A stretch of 64,000 nt of DNA, taken from Hymenobacter norwichensis DSM 15439 (lineage in GTDB: Bacteria; Bacteroidota; Bacteroidia; Cytophagales; Hymenobacteraceae). The stretch lies in assembly GCF_000420705.1 (NCBI RefSeq), contig NZ_ATVL01000010.1, positions 496,001 to 560,000 of the forward strand, read 5' to 3'. The notes below the pieces were generated by a model. It searched no databases. It worked only from the letters and a program-made list of their open reading frames with translations, and was not told the origin of the DNA. A program made the position numbers and the translations under genes. Below are positions 1 to 7,893 of this stretch, piece by piece (within the stretch, counting starts at the first letter, position 1; every line of letters starts with the position of its first letter).

Positions 1-1
1 T

Positions 2-478
2 AGTTGGGGGCTTTATGGTGGGGCCGGCTATGGAGCTGGGTACTCCTACGACAGCTTTTGCCTAGACCTCTGCGGCGATACGCCAACCAACGAGCGGGTG
101 CGCTATACTTATAGCTTCGTGCAACCGACTTATACCATTTTGCAAGACCGCACAACATTAGGTTTTGCTGTGCGCTTGCAACCGTTGCGCCTTAGCCGTT
201 GGGAAACGTACGAAGTCAGCTACAGCCCAGACTCGTTAGGTAATATTAACAGAGAGGCCTACCCAATTAACCGGGCAGGCCTCTGGATGGTGCTCCTACA
301 ACCAGGAATAAACGTGCGCTATCAGATAGGTAAACATCTTTGCCTCACCTACAATATTAGTGGCGTTTTTCCTCTAAGTAACCGTCGTCGCGAAGAAGCA
401 AGTGCCCTTCGTTTAGCTACGGGAGTTGGAGTGCAGTTGGTACTAGGGCGCAGAGCTATGGCCACTCCGGCTTGGTAG
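2..478 (+). CDS. Outer-membrane beta-barrel-like protein, 5' end missing
   Basis: The frame is open from base 2 to the stop at 478, so this is the C-terminal 158 residues of a longer protein whose start lies outside the window. The visible part is rich in Gly, Tyr and alternating hydrophobic residues, with strand-like stretches such as LGFAVRLQPLRL and INVRYQIGKHLCLTYNISGVF, the pattern of a small Bacteroidetes outer-membrane barrel. A GTG at 98 could be an internal start, but reading continues upstream with similar composition, so truncation by the window edge is more likely. It converges on hemH with only 3 bases between the stops and no room for a terminator. The barrel assignment is inference from composition; no named family is recognised. 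Confidence 0.6.
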   Translation, partial: SWGLYGGAGYGAGYSYDSFCLDLCGDTPTNERVRYTYSFVQPTYTILQDRTTLGFAVRLQPLRLSRWETYEVSYSPDSLGNINREAYPINRAGLWMVLLQPGINVRYQIGKHLCLTYNISGVFPLSNRRREEASALRLATGVGVQLVLGRRAMATPAW

Positions 479-481
479 CAC

Positions 482-1519
482 TTAGTTCCGGTGAATCATG
501 TCCACTACGGCTTGCACCCAGGTGGGGTGGGTATTCAAGGACGGGACCAACTGCCAATGTTCTCCACCAGCTTCTTCGAACAGTTCCTTGAACTCTTCGC
601 CTACTTCAATCGTGGTTTCCAGGCAGTCGGCCACAAAAGCGGGGCTGAAGGCCAGCACGTTTTTAATGCCTTTGGCGGGGAAAGGCTTCAAGGCCTCATC
701 GGTATAGGGTTGCAGCCACGGGTCGCGGAGGCGGCTTTGCAGGCGGCTCTGAAACGATACTGTGTACTGATTGGACGTGAGGCCTAGGCCGGCCGCTACC
801 TGGCGTGAAGTTTCGTAGCACTGCGCTCGATAGCAGTAGCGGTTGTTCTTGTTGTAGCTGTTGCAGCAGTTGCCCAGTTTACAATAGCCGTTTTGGCTGC
901 CTTTCAGTACGTGTCGCTCCGGAATGCCGTGGTAGCTGAATACGATGTGGTCGTAGTCGCGCTTGGCCATTTCCACTTTGCCAAGCTCCACGATGGTAGC
1001 AATAAAGCCGGGGTCGTTGGCGAAAGTGCTGATAAAGGAGATGCTGGGCACCACCCACCACTTGCTCACGATTTCCATTACCTTTTCCTGCACCGAACCC
1101 GTGCTGGCCGCTGCGTACTGCGGAAACAGCGGCAGCACAATAATGCGCTCCACGGCCGCGTCACGCAACTCAGCTAGTGCTTTTTCAATGCTGGGATTTT
1201 GGTAGCGCATGCCAAAGGCCACGAGGTAATCGTTGCCGAGCTGCTCCTGCACCAGTTTCTGTAAATCCAGGCCGTGGTAGAGTAGGGGAGAGCCCCGTTC
1301 GGTCCAGAGTTGCTGGTAGATTTTGGCGGACTTTGGGGCCCGCAGCGGTACTACCAAACCCCGGAACAGCGGGTAGCGAATAGCGGCCGGCATATCAACC
1401 ACGCGGCCATCAGTGAGGAATTCGTTGAGATAACGGCGGACGTCGCTGGTTTGTGGCGAGTCGGGCGTACCTAGATTGACGAGCAGGACGCCGATGCGGC
1501 CTTTAGTGGGAGCGGGCAT
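482..1519 (-). CDS. hemH: Ferrochelatase
   Basis: Ferrochelatase inserts Fe2+ into protoporphyrin IX, the last step of protoheme synthesis, at the inner face of the cytoplasmic membrane. The 345-residue product opens with GVLLVNLGTPDSP, typical of HemH. It carries the catalytic histidine in SYHGIPERH (His197) and the conserved acidic motif DCLETTIEVGEEF near residues 298-310. Residues 213-234 hold five cysteines (C213, C218, C219, C229, C234). Some bacterial ferrochelatases bind a [2Fe-2S] cluster through internal or C-terminal cysteines; whether this one does cannot be told from sequence alone. The ATG at 1519 fits the family N-terminus. The gene is divergent from era, with an AGCT-rich inverted repeat pair in the shared upstream region. 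Confidence 0.96.
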   Translation of the reverse strand: MPAPTKGRIGVLLVNLGTPDSPQTSDVRRYLNEFLTDGRVVDMPAAIRYPLFRGLVVPLRAPKSAKIYQQLWTERGSPLLYHGLDLQKLVQEQLGNDYLVAFGMRYQNPSIEKALAELRDAAVERIIVLPLFPQYAAASTGSVQEKVMEIVSKWWVVPSISFISTFANDPGFIATIVELGKVEMAKRDYDHIVFSYHGIPERHVLKGSQNGYCKLGNCCNSYNKNNRYCYRAQCYETSRQVAAGLGLTSNQYTVSFQSRLQSRLRDPWLQPYTDEALKPFPAKGIKNVLAFSPAFVADCLETTIEVGEEFKELFEEAGGEHWQLVPSLNTHPTWVQAVVDMIHRN

Positions 1520-1526
1520 TTTCTTG

Positions 1527-1693
1527 GGCTGTTAGCTAGTGGCTGTTGGCTGTTCACTTTCTCAAAAAAGCAATACAGCCAGTACCTAGTTAGCGCAATG
1601 AGGAGTAAGTGTGCCTTAAACCAAAAAGAGGGCTGTTTGGTCTGTATTCAGCTGCAAAAAAAGCTAATAGCTGTCAGCCAATAGCTAACAGCC
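1527..1693. repeat. AGCT-rich inverted repeat pair, locus 1
   Basis: Two related segments, 1527-1554 and 1663-1693, lie in inverted orientation in the hemH-era spacer. The first reads GGCTGTTAGCTAGTGGCTGT onward and the reverse complement of the second begins GGCTGTTAGCTATTGGCTG. Similar pairs occur at 10307-10453 and 22110-22195, so this is a dispersed intergenic repeat family rather than a local accident. Its function is unknown. Confidence 0.7.
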
Positions 1694-1703
1694 TATAAAA
1701 TCG

Positions 1704-1711
1704 TACCTTTG
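1704..1711 (+). promoter_or_regulatory. Probable era promoter, -7 element
   Basis: TACCTTTG is a perfect match to the Bacteroidetes -7 consensus TAnnTTTG, 24 bases before the GTG start of era. No good -33 TTG is visible at the usual distance. The 5' leader would be very short. Confidence 0.55.
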
Positions 1712-1734
1712 CAGGCCAATTACCAGAATCTGAA

Positions 1735-2631
1735 GTGAATACCGAACCTACCCCGCACCGCGCTGGCTTTGTGAGCATTATCGGCAAGCCCAACGTGGGC
1801 AAGTCCACGCTCATGAACGCCCTGATGGGTGAGCGGCTCAGCATCGTTACCAGCAAAGCCCAAACCACGCGCCACCGCATTTTGGGCATTCTCAACGGCG
1901 AAGATTTCCAGCTGGTCTACTCCGATACGCCGGGCATTATCCAGCCGAAATACGAGCTGCACAACGCCATGATGTCGTTTGTGTACTCGTCGTTGGAAGA
2001 TGCCGATGTGGTTCTGTTCGTGACGGATATCTACGAAAAGCACGACGAGGAGCCGGTAGTGGAGCGCCTGCGCAGGATGGTGAACACGCCCATTCTGCTG
2101 CTCGTCAATAAAATCGACCAAGCCGACCAGGCCGAGGTGGAAGCCAAGGTGGAGTACTGGCAGGAGCAACTCCCCAACGCCGCGCGGGTACTGCCCATTT
2201 CGGCGCTGGAAAAATTTGGGACCGGGGAATTGCTGGACTTAGTTCTGGGTTATCTGCCAGTTCACCCACCGTATTACCCCAAAGACGAGCTAACCGACAA
2301 ACCCGAGCGGTTTTTCGCCGCCGAAATGATTCGGGAAAAAATCTTCAAGCTCTACAAGAAAGAGGTGCCTTACAGCTGCGAGGTAGGCATTGAAGAGTTC
2401 AAGGAAGACGACGACATCATCCGGATGCGCTCCGTTATCTACGTAGAGCGCGCCAGCCAGAAAGGCATCATCATTGGCCAAAAAGGGGCCGCTTTGAAGA
2501 AAGTAGGCACCTGGGCCCGTGAGGAAATGGAGAAGTTTTTCCAGAAAAAAGTGTTCCTGGAAATCTACGTGAAAGTAGATGAGAACTGGCGCACCGATCC
2601 TAAAGCACTAAGCCGTTTCGGCTATCAGTAA
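1735..2631 (+). CDS. era: GTPase Era
   Basis: Era is an essential GTPase that binds the 3' end of 16S rRNA and helps mature the 30S subunit. The 298-residue product has the Walker A motif GKPNVGKST (17-25), the G3 motif DTPGI, the G4 motif NKID, and a C-terminal KH domain with the GxxG-type loop IIIGQKGAALKKVG near residues 244-257. Length matches the family. The start is a GTG at 1735: no ATG precedes the conserved GFVSIIGKPN stretch, and the -7 promoter element lies just upstream. The next gene downstream on the same strand is the related GTPase der, 167 bases away, a pairing often seen in bacteria. Confidence 0.97.
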   Translation: MNTEPTPHRAGFVSIIGKPNVGKSTLMNALMGERLSIVTSKAQTTRHRILGILNGEDFQLVYSDTPGIIQPKYELHNAMMSFVYSSLEDADVVLFVTDIYEKHDEEPVVERLRRMVNTPILLLVNKIDQADQAEVEAKVEYWQEQLPNAARVLPISALEKFGTGELLDLVLGYLPVHPPYYPKDELTDKPERFFAAEMIREKIFKLYKKEVPYSCEVGIEEFKEDDDIIRMRSVIYVERASQKGIIIGQKGAALKKVGTWAREEMEKFFQKKVFLEIYVKVDENWRTDPKALSRFGYQ

Positions 2632-2798
2632 TAGGGCAGCAGGGTAAGGAGATGTAAGGGTAGGAAGTAGTACTTATTAACAACTTTTACCCTAACACCC
2701 GCCTACCCTCATACTCTAAAAAGCATTCCGACCATTCTTCACTTAACTACTCCGGGCACTGCCGAACTTGGTCGGGCCGGCGGCTGGAGTCAGACCCA

Positions 2799-4121
2799 AT
2801 GAAAAACACAATTGCCATTGTGGGGCGCCCTAATGTGGGCAAATCCACACTCTTCAACCGCCTCGTCGGCCAGCGCAAAGCCATCATGGACGACGAAAGC
2901 GGCGTAACCCGCGACCGGCACTACGGCTACGGCGACTGGATCGGGAAGTACTACACCGTGATTGATACGGGTGGATACGTGCACAACTCCGACGATATTT
3001 TCGAAGGAGAAATCAATAAGCAGGTAAAGCTGGCCATTGACGAGGCCGACGTGGTGCTGTTCATGGTAGATGCCATGGCCGGCGTACATGGCCTCGACGA
3101 GGAATTTGCCAGTGTGCTGCGCCGCTACCAGGGCAAAAAGCCCATCTACATCGTAGCCAATAAGGCCGATACCAACGCCCGGATTCACTCCGCTGGCGAG
3201 TTTTACGCCTTGGGTGTTGGCGACGGCGAAATCTTCCCGATTTCCTCAGCCAGCGGCTCCGGCACCGGCGACCTACTCGACGCAGTGGTAAGTCACTTCG
3301 AAGAAGAAGGCGTGGAAGATCCTGACCTCGGCATTCCGAAAATAGCGGTGGTTGGCCGCCCGAACGTGGGCAAATCCAGCTTCGTGAACTTGTTGCTTGG
3401 TACTGAGCGCAGCATTGTAACCGATGTGGCTGGCACCACCCGCGACTCGATTCAGGCGCGCTACAATGCGTTCGGAAACGAATTCATCTTGGTGGATACG
3501 GCCGGTTTGCGCCGCAAAACCAAGGTGCACGAAGATGTTGAGTTCTATTCCGTGCTGCGTTCCATCCGGGCCCTGGAAGAAGCCGATATCTGCGTGGTGA
3601 TGCTGGATGCTACCCGCGGCATTGAAGCCCAGGACGTGAACATCATCGGTTTGGCCGATAAGAACCGCAAGGGCATCGTGATTCTGGTGAACAAGTGGGA
3701 CCTGATTGAGAACAAGGAAACCAACACGGCCAAGGAGTTCGAAGACAAGATCTACGAAAAGATTGCGCCTATTGCGTATCCGCCCATCATCTTCACCTCG
3801 GTGCTTACCAAGCAGCGTGTGCACAAAGCCATTGAAACGGCCATCGACGTGTACAACAACAAGCGCCGCAAAATTCCGACTTCCCAGCTCAACGAAATCA
3901 TGTTGAAGGAAATCGAGAAGTATCCGCCGCCGGCTACTAAAGGCAAGATGGTGCGCATCAAGTACGTAACGCAGCTGCCCACGCACAACCCGGTATTTGC
4001 CTTCTTCTGCAACCTGCCGCAGTACGTACGGGAGAGTTATGTACGGTACTTGGAAAACCGCTTGCGGGAGCATTTCAACTTCACTGGCGTACCGATTGGC
4101 ATCATCTTCCGGAAAAAATAA
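2799..4121 (+). CDS. der: Ribosome biogenesis GTPase Der (EngA)
   Basis: Der has two tandem GTPase domains and is needed for 50S subunit assembly. In this 440-residue protein the first domain starts with GRPNVGKST (8-16) and the second with GRPNVGKSS near residue 186. Each has its own DT.G G3 motif (DTGG in the first, DTAG in the second) and an NK.D motif (NKAD, NKWD). The C-terminal KH-like domain is present (residues about 350-440, ending in the basic tail IIFRKK). Length is normal for the family. It follows era on the same strand; the 167-base spacer contains an imperfect inverted repeat (about 2645-2720) but no clear promoter. Confidence 0.97.
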   Translation: MKNTIAIVGRPNVGKSTLFNRLVGQRKAIMDDESGVTRDRHYGYGDWIGKYYTVIDTGGYVHNSDDIFEGEINKQVKLAIDEADVVLFMVDAMAGVHGLDEEFASVLRRYQGKKPIYIVANKADTNARIHSAGEFYALGVGDGEIFPISSASGSGTGDLLDAVVSHFEEEGVEDPDLGIPKIAVVGRPNVGKSSFVNLLLGTERSIVTDVAGTTRDSIQARYNAFGNEFILVDTAGLRRKTKVHEDVEFYSVLRSIRALEEADICVVMLDATRGIEAQDVNIIGLADKNRKGIVILVNKWDLIENKETNTAKEFEDKIYEKIAPIAYPPIIFTSVLTKQRVHKAIETAIDVYNNKRRKIPTSQLNEIMLKEIEKYPPPATKGKMVRIKYVTQLPTHNPVFAFFCNLPQYVRESYVRYLENRLREHFNFTGVPIGIIFRKK

Positions 4122-4263
4122 CGGACCGGAAATAATTTTTTTCAATTGTCGGGTTACCTATTGAAAGCTCCTGTATAAAGCCATGTAATTCGTTGGAGCG
4201 CCTTGGTGCAACTACTGAATAACAACTCAAAAACGACTTTCAATTTCCAAACAAACCCTTACC

Positions 4264-4518
4264 ATGAAAAAAGTACTGTTCCTCGCCCTAGCTGCTGCTT
4301 CGTTCACCTTCACTTCTTGCGACAGCAAAACCGAAGACAAGCAGGAAGCTACTGCTGAAGCTGTAGAAGCTAACGGCGAAGCTAAAGCTGACGCAATGGA
4401 AGAGCAGGCTGATGCCGTTCGTGACTCTGCTGATGCAACTGCTGACAAAATGGAAGATGCTGCTGACGCTACCGACGCTCCAGCAACTACTGCTCCTGCT
4501 ACGACTCCAGCTCAGTAA
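4264..4518 (+). CDS. Small alanine/aspartate-rich lipoprotein
   Basis: The 84-residue product begins with a basic and hydrophobic signal sequence ending in a lipobox-like FTSC with Cys19, so it is probably a lipid-anchored envelope protein. The mature part is made almost entirely of Ala, Asp, Glu, Thr and Lys, with an A/D/E-rich pattern (EEQADAVRDSADATADK) that predicts a continuous amphipathic helix. It ends in a Thr/Ala/Pro-rich tail. No named family is recognised; similar small acidic lipoproteins are common in Bacteroidetes. An A-rich segment (CAAACAAACCC) precedes the ATG, and a strong hairpin terminator follows 23 bases after the stop, so it is probably transcribed alone. Confidence 0.75.
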   Translation: MKKVLFLALAAASFTFTSCDSKTEDKQEATAEAVEANGEAKADAMEEQADAVRDSADATADKMEDAADATDAPATTAPATTPAQ

Positions 4519-4541
4519 TTTCTGCTGGTCTTAACAGACGC

Positions 4542-4578
4542 AAAAGGGGCTCCCCATACGGGGAGCCCCTTTTTGCTT
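4542..4578. terminator. Hairpin terminator between convergent genes
   Basis: A perfect 14-bp stem, AAAAGGGGCTCCCC pairing with GGGGAGCCCCTTTT around the loop ATAC, is followed by a T-run. The flanking A and T tracts allow it to work in both directions for the lipoprotein gene and the convergent gene at 4630-5196. Confidence 0.9.
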
Positions 4579-4629
4579 TTACAGATTGAGTGCCGGCGGT
4601 GAAGATGCTGAAGGACTGTCGGGCGTGTA

Positions 4630-5196
4630 TCAGCCCAGCCGACGGCTGAGCAGCCCATCCACGACCTCAAATAGCTTGCGCGGGGTGTAAGTTCGCCACG
4701 GCAGCTCATCAAGCTGGCCCCCGAAGTTCACGTAGTTGTCGATGTTATACTGGCGCATTTCGCGGATAACGTGTTCTTGGAAGTTCACGGCCGCAATCCA
4801 GCCGTCTTCCACGTCCTCAAACCACTCCTCATAGTAGTCGTCTTCGGAACCGTGGAAATTGAATACGTTTTCGCCCACCAGAATGAATTTGCGGACGCCC
4901 TCGTGCGTCATCAAATCAATGATGTTGCGCTTGAGGTGCATGATGTCGTTTTCAATGGCATCATTCCACTCGCCGATAAACTCGATGACGGCAATACCCA
5001 ACTCGTAGTCAACGAACAGGATTTTCAGAAAGAGGGTATCCGAGTCGAGGCTGTCCCATTGCGGATGGATATAGTAGCCGTAAATGGTATTTACATAGCT
5101 GTCGAGGCTGTTTTCAGCTTCGAATAGAGGCGAGCGTGGGTCTTCAGAGGCCGAATATTGCTCGATCCAGGCGTAGTGAGGTTCAATGGTATGCAT
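4630..5196 (-). CDS. Conserved hypothetical protein, acidic
   Basis: This 188-residue protein is acidic and aromatic-rich (many Asp, Glu, Tyr and Trp; for example EDDYYEEWFEDVEDGW), with no signal peptide or membrane segment, so it is probably cytosolic. The order of hydrophobic stretches (FLKILFVDYELGIAVIEF, then KFILVGENVFNFHG) suggests an alpha/beta fold. I do not recognise a named family. It has its own reading frame of convincing codon use between murQ (downstream on the same strand) and the convergent lipoprotein gene. No functional link to either can be drawn. Confidence 0.75.
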   Translation of the reverse strand: MHTIEPHYAWIEQYSASEDPRSPLFEAENSLDSYVNTIYGYYIHPQWDSLDSDTLFLKILFVDYELGIAVIEFIGEWNDAIENDIMHLKRNIIDLMTHEGVRKFILVGENVFNFHGSEDDYYEEWFEDVEDGWIAAVNFQEHVIREMRQYNIDNYVNFGGQLDELPWRTYTPRKLFEVVDGLLSRRLG

Positions 5197-5327
5197 GGCG
5201 GTGAGATATAGCGCGGGCTTTAGCTTCTGCCGTGGCGAAAAGCTTATGCTGCTGTAACTACACTTAAACCATCAGGGTTTCCTCGCTGACACGTTGCGTT
5301 AACTCACAACCGCAAGGCCATCATATG

Positions 5328-6134
5328 CTACTTCGCCTGCTGCGCGGCTAGTGCCGCTCGCACTGAGCCGTGCTGGCGAAGCAATTCGGCGGCGGCGGCT
5401 TGCGCAATACCCAGTTCATCCATCAGCATCTTCTCGCCCCGGTCAACCAGCTTGGCGTTGCTGAGCTGCATGTCTACCATCTTGTTGCCCTTCACGCGGC
5501 CCAGGCGGATAAATGTAGCGGTAGTGAGCATGTTGAGAGCCAGTTTCTGGGCGGTGCCGGCCTTCAGGCGGGTGCTGCCCGTCACAAACTCTGGCCCCGT
5601 TACCACCTCCACCGGGAAATCAGCCACGGCCGCCACCGCCGAGCCGGCGTTGCAGACGATACAGCCCGTAATCAGGCCGTGCTTACGTGCCTGTTCGAGG
5701 CCGCCAATAACGTAGGGTGTACGGCCCGAGGCGGCAATACCCACCACTATATCCTTGTCATTGATATTGTAGGCCTCTAAGTCGCGCCAGGCTTGTTCGG
5801 CGTTGTCTTCGGCGTTTTCTACGGCTTGGCGAATAGCTGTGTCACCGCCGGCAATCAGGCCAATTACTACGCCATGCGGTACCCCAAATGTAGGAGGACA
5901 CTCCGAAGCATCAAGCACACCTAAACGCCCACTAGTGCCCGCGCCAATGTAAAACAACCGGCCGCCCTTGCCTAACCGGGCCACCGTAGCCTCCACCAGC
6001 GCCTCCAACTGTGGTAGTGCTTTAGCTACCGCCTGTGGTACGGTTTGGTCAACGCTGTTCATGCCGGTTAGCAACTCGTGTGTCGAGAGGGTTTCCAGGT
6101 GGTTGAAATAAGAGGGGCTTTCGGTAGTGCTCAT
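5328..6134 (-). CDS. murQ: N-acetylmuramic acid 6-phosphate etherase
   Basis: MurQ cleaves the D-lactyl ether of MurNAc-6-phosphate to give GlcNAc-6-phosphate, a step of cell-wall recycling. The SIS-domain signature GAGTSGRLGVLDASECPPTF is present (residues about 63-82), with the catalytic Glu in SECPP. I place the start at the ATG at 6134 (product begins MSTTESPSYFNH, 268 residues). An upstream in-frame start at 6179 would add 15 non-conserved residues. The start lies 48 bases from the stop of the cytochrome b5-like gene, so the two are probably co-transcribed. Partner genes of MurNAc recycling such as anmK or amgK are not in the window. Confidence 0.95.
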   Translation of the reverse strand: MSTTESPSYFNHLETLSTHELLTGMNSVDQTVPQAVAKALPQLEALVEATVARLGKGGRLFYIGAGTSGRLGVLDASECPPTFGVPHGVVIGLIAGGDTAIRQAVENAEDNAEQAWRDLEAYNINDKDIVVGIAASGRTPYVIGGLEQARKHGLITGCIVCNAGSAVAAVADFPVEVVTGPEFVTGSTRLKAGTAQKLALNMLTTATFIRLGRVKGNKMVDMQLSNAKLVDRGEKMLMDELGIAQAAAAELLRQHGSVRAALAAQQAK

Positions 6135-6182
6135 ATGCGTGGTGGGTGCTAGGCAGGCAGGGAAAAGGAGAGGAAACAAGTC

Positions 6183-6452
6183 TTACCCCAGCCGCCCGAT
6201 AACGGTGAATTTATCGAATACATTGGCGTTGTGGGGAGCGTCGTGGTTTAGCTCGCGGGTCAAATCCTGGCCGGCCCAATGCTCGTAATGGTTGCCGCGC
6301 TTCCACAGGCGCGACCGGCTGACGTCGTAAATCAATCCCTCATACGCCACCCAGATTTCGTCTCGGTCCTGGCCGTTACGCAGGGCCAGCTGGCCGCGCG
6401 AATACACCGGCAAAACGCTTTCCGTTGTGGGTTTTTCGTTGCTCGTTTCCAA
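6183..6452 (-). CDS. Cytochrome b5-like heme/steroid-binding domain protein
   Basis: The 89-residue product consists almost only of a cytochrome b5-like domain: LPVYSRGQLALRNGQ, then WVAYEGLIYDVSRSRLW, then a HxxGxD-type segment (HYEHWAGQDLT) and a second His in DAPHNANV. In this small soluble subgroup the His residues are the candidate heme ligands. No signal peptide or membrane anchor is present, so it should be cytosolic. The partner reductase is unknown. It sits between the arginase-like gene upstream (84-base gap) and murQ downstream (48-base gap) on the same strand, suggesting one transcript without an obvious functional link. Confidence 0.85.
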   Translation of the reverse strand: METSNEKPTTESVLPVYSRGQLALRNGQDRDEIWVAYEGLIYDVSRSRLWKRGNHYEHWAGQDLTRELNHDAPHNANVFDKFTVIGRLG

Positions 6453-6536
6453 CTATGAAGGGTTTTTCATGCGGGCAAAACAACTGAAAGAATTGAAAAC
6501 ACGCCTAAAATCGAAAAACAACTAAAGAAAAACCCG

Positions 6537-7694
6537 CTACCCTAGCAGCGCCTGGGTTAGAAACCACCGATTGGGCATGTCGCCCTGGGCGGCGTGAAAG
6601 TAGTCTTCATAGGAGCACGGGATAATGCGCTTCACGCTGCTGTTTGCCAGGCTTTCCACTTCCAGCCACCATTTTTCGGTGTGCTTAGATTTATAGAAAA
6701 CCAGTTTGCCCGGCGTGTCATGCGAGTCGGGTAAACCCACGGCATAGCGGATGTAGCGCTTGCTCTGGAAATCGGGCTCGGGGCAGCGGTGGTAGTAGCC
6801 TTCCACAAAGTACCACAGCATGGTGGCTAGTACCGAGGCGGCTAGTCCGTGCGAGTCGTGGTCGGGGCGGTAGCCGTAGAGCCCGAATGACGTGAGCCGG
6901 TCGTTGAGGCCGGCGTACCAGGCCAGCTTGGCCGCTTCCTCATTAGTCAGCCCAAACGGATTGGCAGGGTAGTAGCCTGGCGCGTCGTTCCAGCGGATAG
7001 CGGCAATATCAAAGCTCACGAAATCGGCGTGGCGCAGCAGCGGCTCAGCCTGTCGGATATCGTCACGAATCTGGCCTACTCGCAGCCGGTCGAAGTGCAT
7101 TTGCTGCAAGGCGGCCAGCACATCGGGCGCTACCAGGTATTGCTGGTGGGCTAGCTGCGCAAAGCTGAACAGGAAGTTAGGCTCGTGCATCAGCATGCGG
7201 CGCAAGTGGTTGTCCTCGGGCCGGGAGCCATCTTGCTCGGCCATATCCACCCGCGAATCGACGGTAGCGAAGCTCACGGTGCGTTCCAGCGTTTCGTAAG
7301 CCAGAAACTGCCCGTAATCAAGGTCGTGGGAGCCGCCCAGCAAAATAGGAACGGTACCGTGTTCAAGCAAGGCGCTGATAATTTCGCGCAGTCGCTGGTA
7401 AGTATCTTCCAGCGTGAGGCCCGGCCGCAGGTTGCCCAAATCGGCCAGCCGCACGGTACCAGCGCCTTTCTGGAGCTGATAGAAGCGGCGGCGTACCTCG
7501 TCGGCACCGTGGATGGACGGGGCGCCGGCGACACTGCCCCGCCACTCGTCCAGCCCGATAACGGCCAAGTCGGCGGCGCGCCAGTCGGGAAATACGCTGA
7601 AAAACGGCGTCACGCGGGCAGCTAGCGTGGTAGCGGAAAAAGCAGAGGAAACTAGCTCTTCGGCAAGCGGATCAAAAAAGATAGCCAGATTCAT
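6537..7694 (-). CDS. Arginase/formimidoylglutamase-family protein with incomplete metal site
   Basis: The 385-residue product has the arginase (ureohydrolase) fold markers in the expected order: LLGGSHDLDYGQ with His123, VDSRVDMA with Asp146 and Asp150, and SFDIAAIRWNDAPG with Asp229. In active arginases and formimidoylglutamases these are GG.H, DAH.D and S.D.D..DP, supplying six Mn ligands. Here the middle His is Arg148 and the second Asp of the last motif is Ala231, so both ligands that in arginase bind only the second Mn are absent. The C-terminal part (YIRYAVGLPDSHDTPGKL) has no counterpart in classic arginases. It is annotated in many Bacteroidetes as formimidoylglutamase, but hydrolysis cannot be assumed, and no other histidine-degradation (hut) genes are nearby. 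Confidence 0.8.
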   Translation of the reverse strand: MNLAIFFDPLAEELVSSAFSATTLAARVTPFFSVFPDWRAADLAVIGLDEWRGSVAGAPSIHGADEVRRRFYQLQKGAGTVRLADLGNLRPGLTLEDTYQRLREIISALLEHGTVPILLGGSHDLDYGQFLAYETLERTVSFATVDSRVDMAEQDGSRPEDNHLRRMLMHEPNFLFSFAQLAHQQYLVAPDVLAALQQMHFDRLRVGQIRDDIRQAEPLLRHADFVSFDIAAIRWNDAPGYYPANPFGLTNEEAAKLAWYAGLNDRLTSFGLYGYRPDHDSHGLAASVLATMLWYFVEGYYHRCPEPDFQSKRYIRYAVGLPDSHDTPGKLVFYKSKHTEKWWLEVESLANSSVKRIIPCSYEDYFHAAQGDMPNRWFLTQALLG

Positions 7695-7893
7695 CGGGCG
7701 CGAACAGTGCGAACTGCAACAAAGCTACAGTAAATGCCGCCATACGCCACACTTAGCACGTATGAGGAGGCCAGAAGCTAAACTTTACAAGAAAAAAAAG
7801 TGGTTATTTAAGGCAGTAGTTCCGGTTCAGCCGCTTCAGGCGGGCTGATTCCGAAACCTGACCTTCTCTGCCTATTCCACCCTGCCCTCCCTC

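Noticed and set aside
2640..2720. Imperfect inverted repeat (GGGTAAG.. and ..CTACCC) between era and der
   Set aside because: Pairing is too interrupted to call a terminator or element with confidence; noted only in the der entry.
3273..4145. 290-codon antisense frame inside der
   Set aside because: Overlaps both GTPase domains of der and has no start signal or family.
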